From positions 1 to 6,961 of the forward strand of contig SHLU01000129.1 in assembly GCA_004282995.1 (NCBI GenBank): a stretch of DNA of 6,961 bases, read 5' to 3'. Positions 5,416 to 6,961 of the stretch are shown piece by piece. Source of the stretch: Sphingomonadaceae bacterium (GTDB lineage Bacteria; Pseudomonadota; Alphaproteobacteria; Sphingomonadales; Sphingomonadaceae). The position numbers and the translations under genes were made by a program. Under the pieces are notes generated by a model, which ran no database searches, was not told the DNA's origin, and was given only the letters and a program-made list of their open reading frames with translations. Every line of letters begins with the position of its first letter. Positions within the stretch are counted from its first letter, which is position 1.

Positions 5416-6309
5416 TCAGCCCGCCATCGAAGCAGCACAGATGCGGTCGATTGCCTTGCCGAGCACAGCATCGAACTCGGCATCGCTCTGGCTCTTGCGC
5501 AGGTCTTGCAACAATCCGCGGCTGAAGCTGGCAATCATGCCCTTGTTCTCGGCCAATTCCTGGCAGGCTTCGTCGGTCGAATATCCGCCCGAAAGGGCCA
5601 CCACGCGCAAGACCTTGGGGTGTTCGATCAAGGGCCGGTAAAGGTTGGCCTCGATCGGGATCGTCAACTTCCAGATGACCTTCTTGCCATCAGGAACCCG
5701 CTCCAGCTGTTCGAGCGCATTCCCCAGCAACATTTTTTCGGCGGAGGCGCGTGAACCGCTCTTGAGGCTTACTTCGGGTTCGAGGATCGGTACGAGGCCG
5801 TTGCCGAGAATCTGCAGCCCGAAATCCATCTGCTGCGCGACGTTCCGGGCCACGCCTTTTTCGTTCGCTTCATGAATGACAGAACGCATCTTGGTTCCGA
5901 AAACACCTAGTTCCCTCGCCCGTGCGCATGTCGCATCGAGCTCGGGCATATCCTTCATCAACTGCACGCCATCGGCCTCGTCGTGCATGCCCTTGTCAAC
6001 CTTCAGGAAAGGCACCACGCCCTTGGAACGCAACCGCTCTGGAATTGGCATTCCGTCCGGGTTGCAACCCTCCATGGTCTTTTCAAACAGGATGGCGCCG
6101 ATGATCTTGTCGCCGTTGAAGGCAGGACTTTCGACGATGCGGCAGCGCATGTCATGGATCATGGCGAACATTTCATCGTCGCCCGACCACTCGCTGTCTC
6201 CAACGCCATAGCCTTGCAGTGCCTTGGGCGTCGAACCACCCGACTGATCCAGCGCGGCAATGAAGCCGTCAGCATTGGCAATCTTGTCGGTCATTTCGTC
6301 GAAAGTCAT
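5416..6309 (-). CDS. Fructose-bisphosphate aldolase, class I
   Basis: A 297-residue class I (Schiff-base) aldolase of the bacterial type, about the length of the staphylococcal enzyme. It splits fructose 1,6-bisphosphate to dihydroxyacetone phosphate and glyceraldehyde 3-phosphate in glycolysis, or runs backward in gluconeogenesis. Visible features are ALDQSGGSTPKAL (19-31), the ILFEKTMEG segment (73-81), FLKVDKG (101-107), LEPEV (176-180), the Schiff-base lysine K214 in VIWKLTIP (211-218), and the phosphate-binding ALSGGYS (238-244). No key element is missing. The start at 6309 (MTFDEMTDKI) matches the family; the frame is open upstream to 6393, but the added 28 residues are not aldolase-like. 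The ribosome site is modest (AGGA or GGA 7-13 bases upstream). A dyad lies 28 bases before the start. It is monocistronic here, facing the gene ending at 5408 with 7 bases between stops. Confidence 0.96.
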   Translation of the reverse strand: MTFDEMTDKIANADGFIAALDQSGGSTPKALQGYGVGDSEWSGDDEMFAMIHDMRCRIVESPAFNGDKIIGAILFEKTMEGCNPDGMPIPERLRSKGVVPFLKVDKGMHDEADGVQLMKDMPELDATCARARELGVFGTKMRSVIHEANEKGVARNVAQQMDFGLQILGNGLVPILEPEVSLKSGSRASAEKMLLGNALEQLERVPDGKKVIWKLTIPIEANLYRPLIEHPKVLRVVALSGGYSTDEACQELAENKGMIASFSRGLLQDLRKSQSDAEFDAVLGKAIDRICAASMAG

Positions 6310-6337
6310 CGGTGATCCGGTCCTGTTGTTCGTTGTT

Positions 6338-6357
6338 GCGTGCATACGAATGCACGC
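6338..6357. promoter_or_regulatory. 8+8 bp dyad upstream of the aldolase gene
   Basis: The arms GCGTGCAT (6338-6345) and ATGCACGC (6350-6357) are perfectly complementary around ACGA. The site starts 28 bases upstream of the aldolase start codon, inside the 152-base region shared with the divergent oxidoreductase gene. Symmetry, length and position suit an operator for a dimeric regulator of carbon metabolism, or a 5'-UTR hairpin of the aldolase mRNA. The protein that binds it is unknown. Confidence 0.45.
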
Positions 6358-6461
6358 GCCCTTACCGACCCGTGTCGCACCCCGCAACATCACTTCGGGC
6401 CCATATGCCGATTTCGCGCATTGATTCCGAACATTCCCCGAAAATCTCTGAAGGCGGCCCC

Positions 6462-6961
6462 ATGCTTGACGCTACTCAAGAACGACTCTGCAGCGAGAAT
6501 ACAACCGATTTCAGCGATCTGAAGGCGGTCGTGGTCAACTGCACCCTGAAACCGTCCCCGCAGGGTTCGCATACGGACAAACTGCTCGGAATTGTCGAAG
6601 CCATTTTGGCTCGCAACGGCGTATCTCTCGAACAGATCCGGCTCGTCGATCACACAATCGCGCCCGGTGTCTATCCCGATATGACCGAACACGGTTTCGA
6701 GCGCGACGACTGGCCGGAACTATGGCCGCGCATCCGCGATGCCGACATACTGGTCGTTGGAACGCCAATCTGGCTGGGCGAAAAAAGCTCAGTCTGCCAG
6801 GCACTGATCGAGAAACTCTATGCTCACTCTGCCGAAACCAACGACAAGGGGCAGTACATCTTCTACGGCAAGGTCGGCGGCGTGATCGTCACTGGAAATG
6901 AAGATGGCATCAAGCATGTCGCCATGGGCACGCTCTATTCGCTGCAGCACGTCGGCTACAC
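6462..6961 (+). CDS. NAD(P)H-dependent FMN oxidoreductase, flavodoxin-like fold (C-terminus cut)
   Basis: A frame from ATG 6462 stays open to the right edge (166 codons), so the C-terminus is missing. The AAGG box at 6451-6454 sits 7 bases before the start. After about 18 variable residues, the first beta strand KAVVVNCTLKPSPQGSHTDKL is the FMN-phosphate loop region, with Ser/Thr residues in the usual place for this fold. Next comes DADILVVGTPIWLGEKSSVCQALIEKL (about 93-119), the typical strand and loop TPIW followed by a helix. GGVIVTGNEDGIKHVAMGTLYSLQHVGY then follows, matching the strand and helix of the NADPH-dependent FMN reductase family (WrbA-like or quinone reductase types). It probably reduces quinones, flavins or similar electron acceptors in the cytoplasm. 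The divergent arrangement with the aldolase gene suggests a shared regulatory region, not necessarily a shared role. Confidence 0.9.
   Translation, partial: MLDATQERLCSENTTDFSDLKAVVVNCTLKPSPQGSHTDKLLGIVEAILARNGVSLEQIRLVDHTIAPGVYPDMTEHGFERDDWPELWPRIRDADILVVGTPIWLGEKSSVCQALIEKLYAHSAETNDKGQYIFYGKVGGVIVTGNEDGIKHVAMGTLYSLQHVGY

Noticed and set aside
6310..6393. N-terminal extension of the aldolase to 6393
   Set aside because: The added 28 residues are not aldolase-like and run through the inverted repeat; the family start is at 6309.

Overview
The window looks like chromosomal DNA of a GC-rich alphaproteobacterium. The best fit is Sphingomonadales, probably the Erythrobacter/Qipengyuania group. 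This rests on the look of the proteins (a class I fructose-bisphosphate aldolase of about 297 residues, an EF-P with PGKGG in its tip loop, small secreted proteins with short leaders) and the efp/inositol-monophosphatase neighbourhood. It is an inference, since no marker rRNA is present. Gene density is high and no mobile element, CRISPR array or prophage gene was seen.

Left part (1-2580), all on the minus strand. Transcription runs from efp (elongation factor P), through an unrecognised acidic 116-residue protein, to a SuhB-type inositol monophosphatase. The gaps are 26 and 19 bases, so these look like one operon. A GC-rich hairpin and a class II tRNA-Leu(CAA) with an encoded CCA end follow. 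Beyond that lies a multi-helix membrane protein of unknown function, cut by the left edge of the window.

Middle (2581-4528). A 156-base divergent region separates efp from a small secreted protein on the plus strand. That gene meets, with only 3 bases between the stop codons, a minus-strand pair: thiE (thiamine-phosphate synthase) followed after 16 bases by a membrane-anchored M23 (LytM-type) metallopeptidase. The 81-base region upstream of thiE is shared with a divergent lipoprotein gene and carries a nested inverted repeat.

Right part (4529-6961). The lipoprotein and the next plus-strand gene, a small secreted protein, share a DSRC-x5-C motif and other residues at identical spacing, so they look like a diverged tandem pair. 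A 13-bp perfect inverted repeat lies between them. The second of the pair converges (7-base gap) on the minus-strand aldolase gene, whose upstream region carries an 8+8 bp dyad. A flavodoxin-like NAD(P)H/FMN oxidoreductase starts divergently from it and runs off the right edge.

Most of the window is housekeeping: translation (efp, tRNA, possibly suhB), central carbon metabolism (aldolase), thiamine synthesis and cell-wall maintenance (M23). The least explained items are the tandem DSRC-x5-C secreted proteins, the inverted repeats in three intergenic regions, and the three uncharacterised genes (left-edge membrane protein, 116-residue protein, 123-residue secreted protein). No clearly novel multi-gene system is evident.
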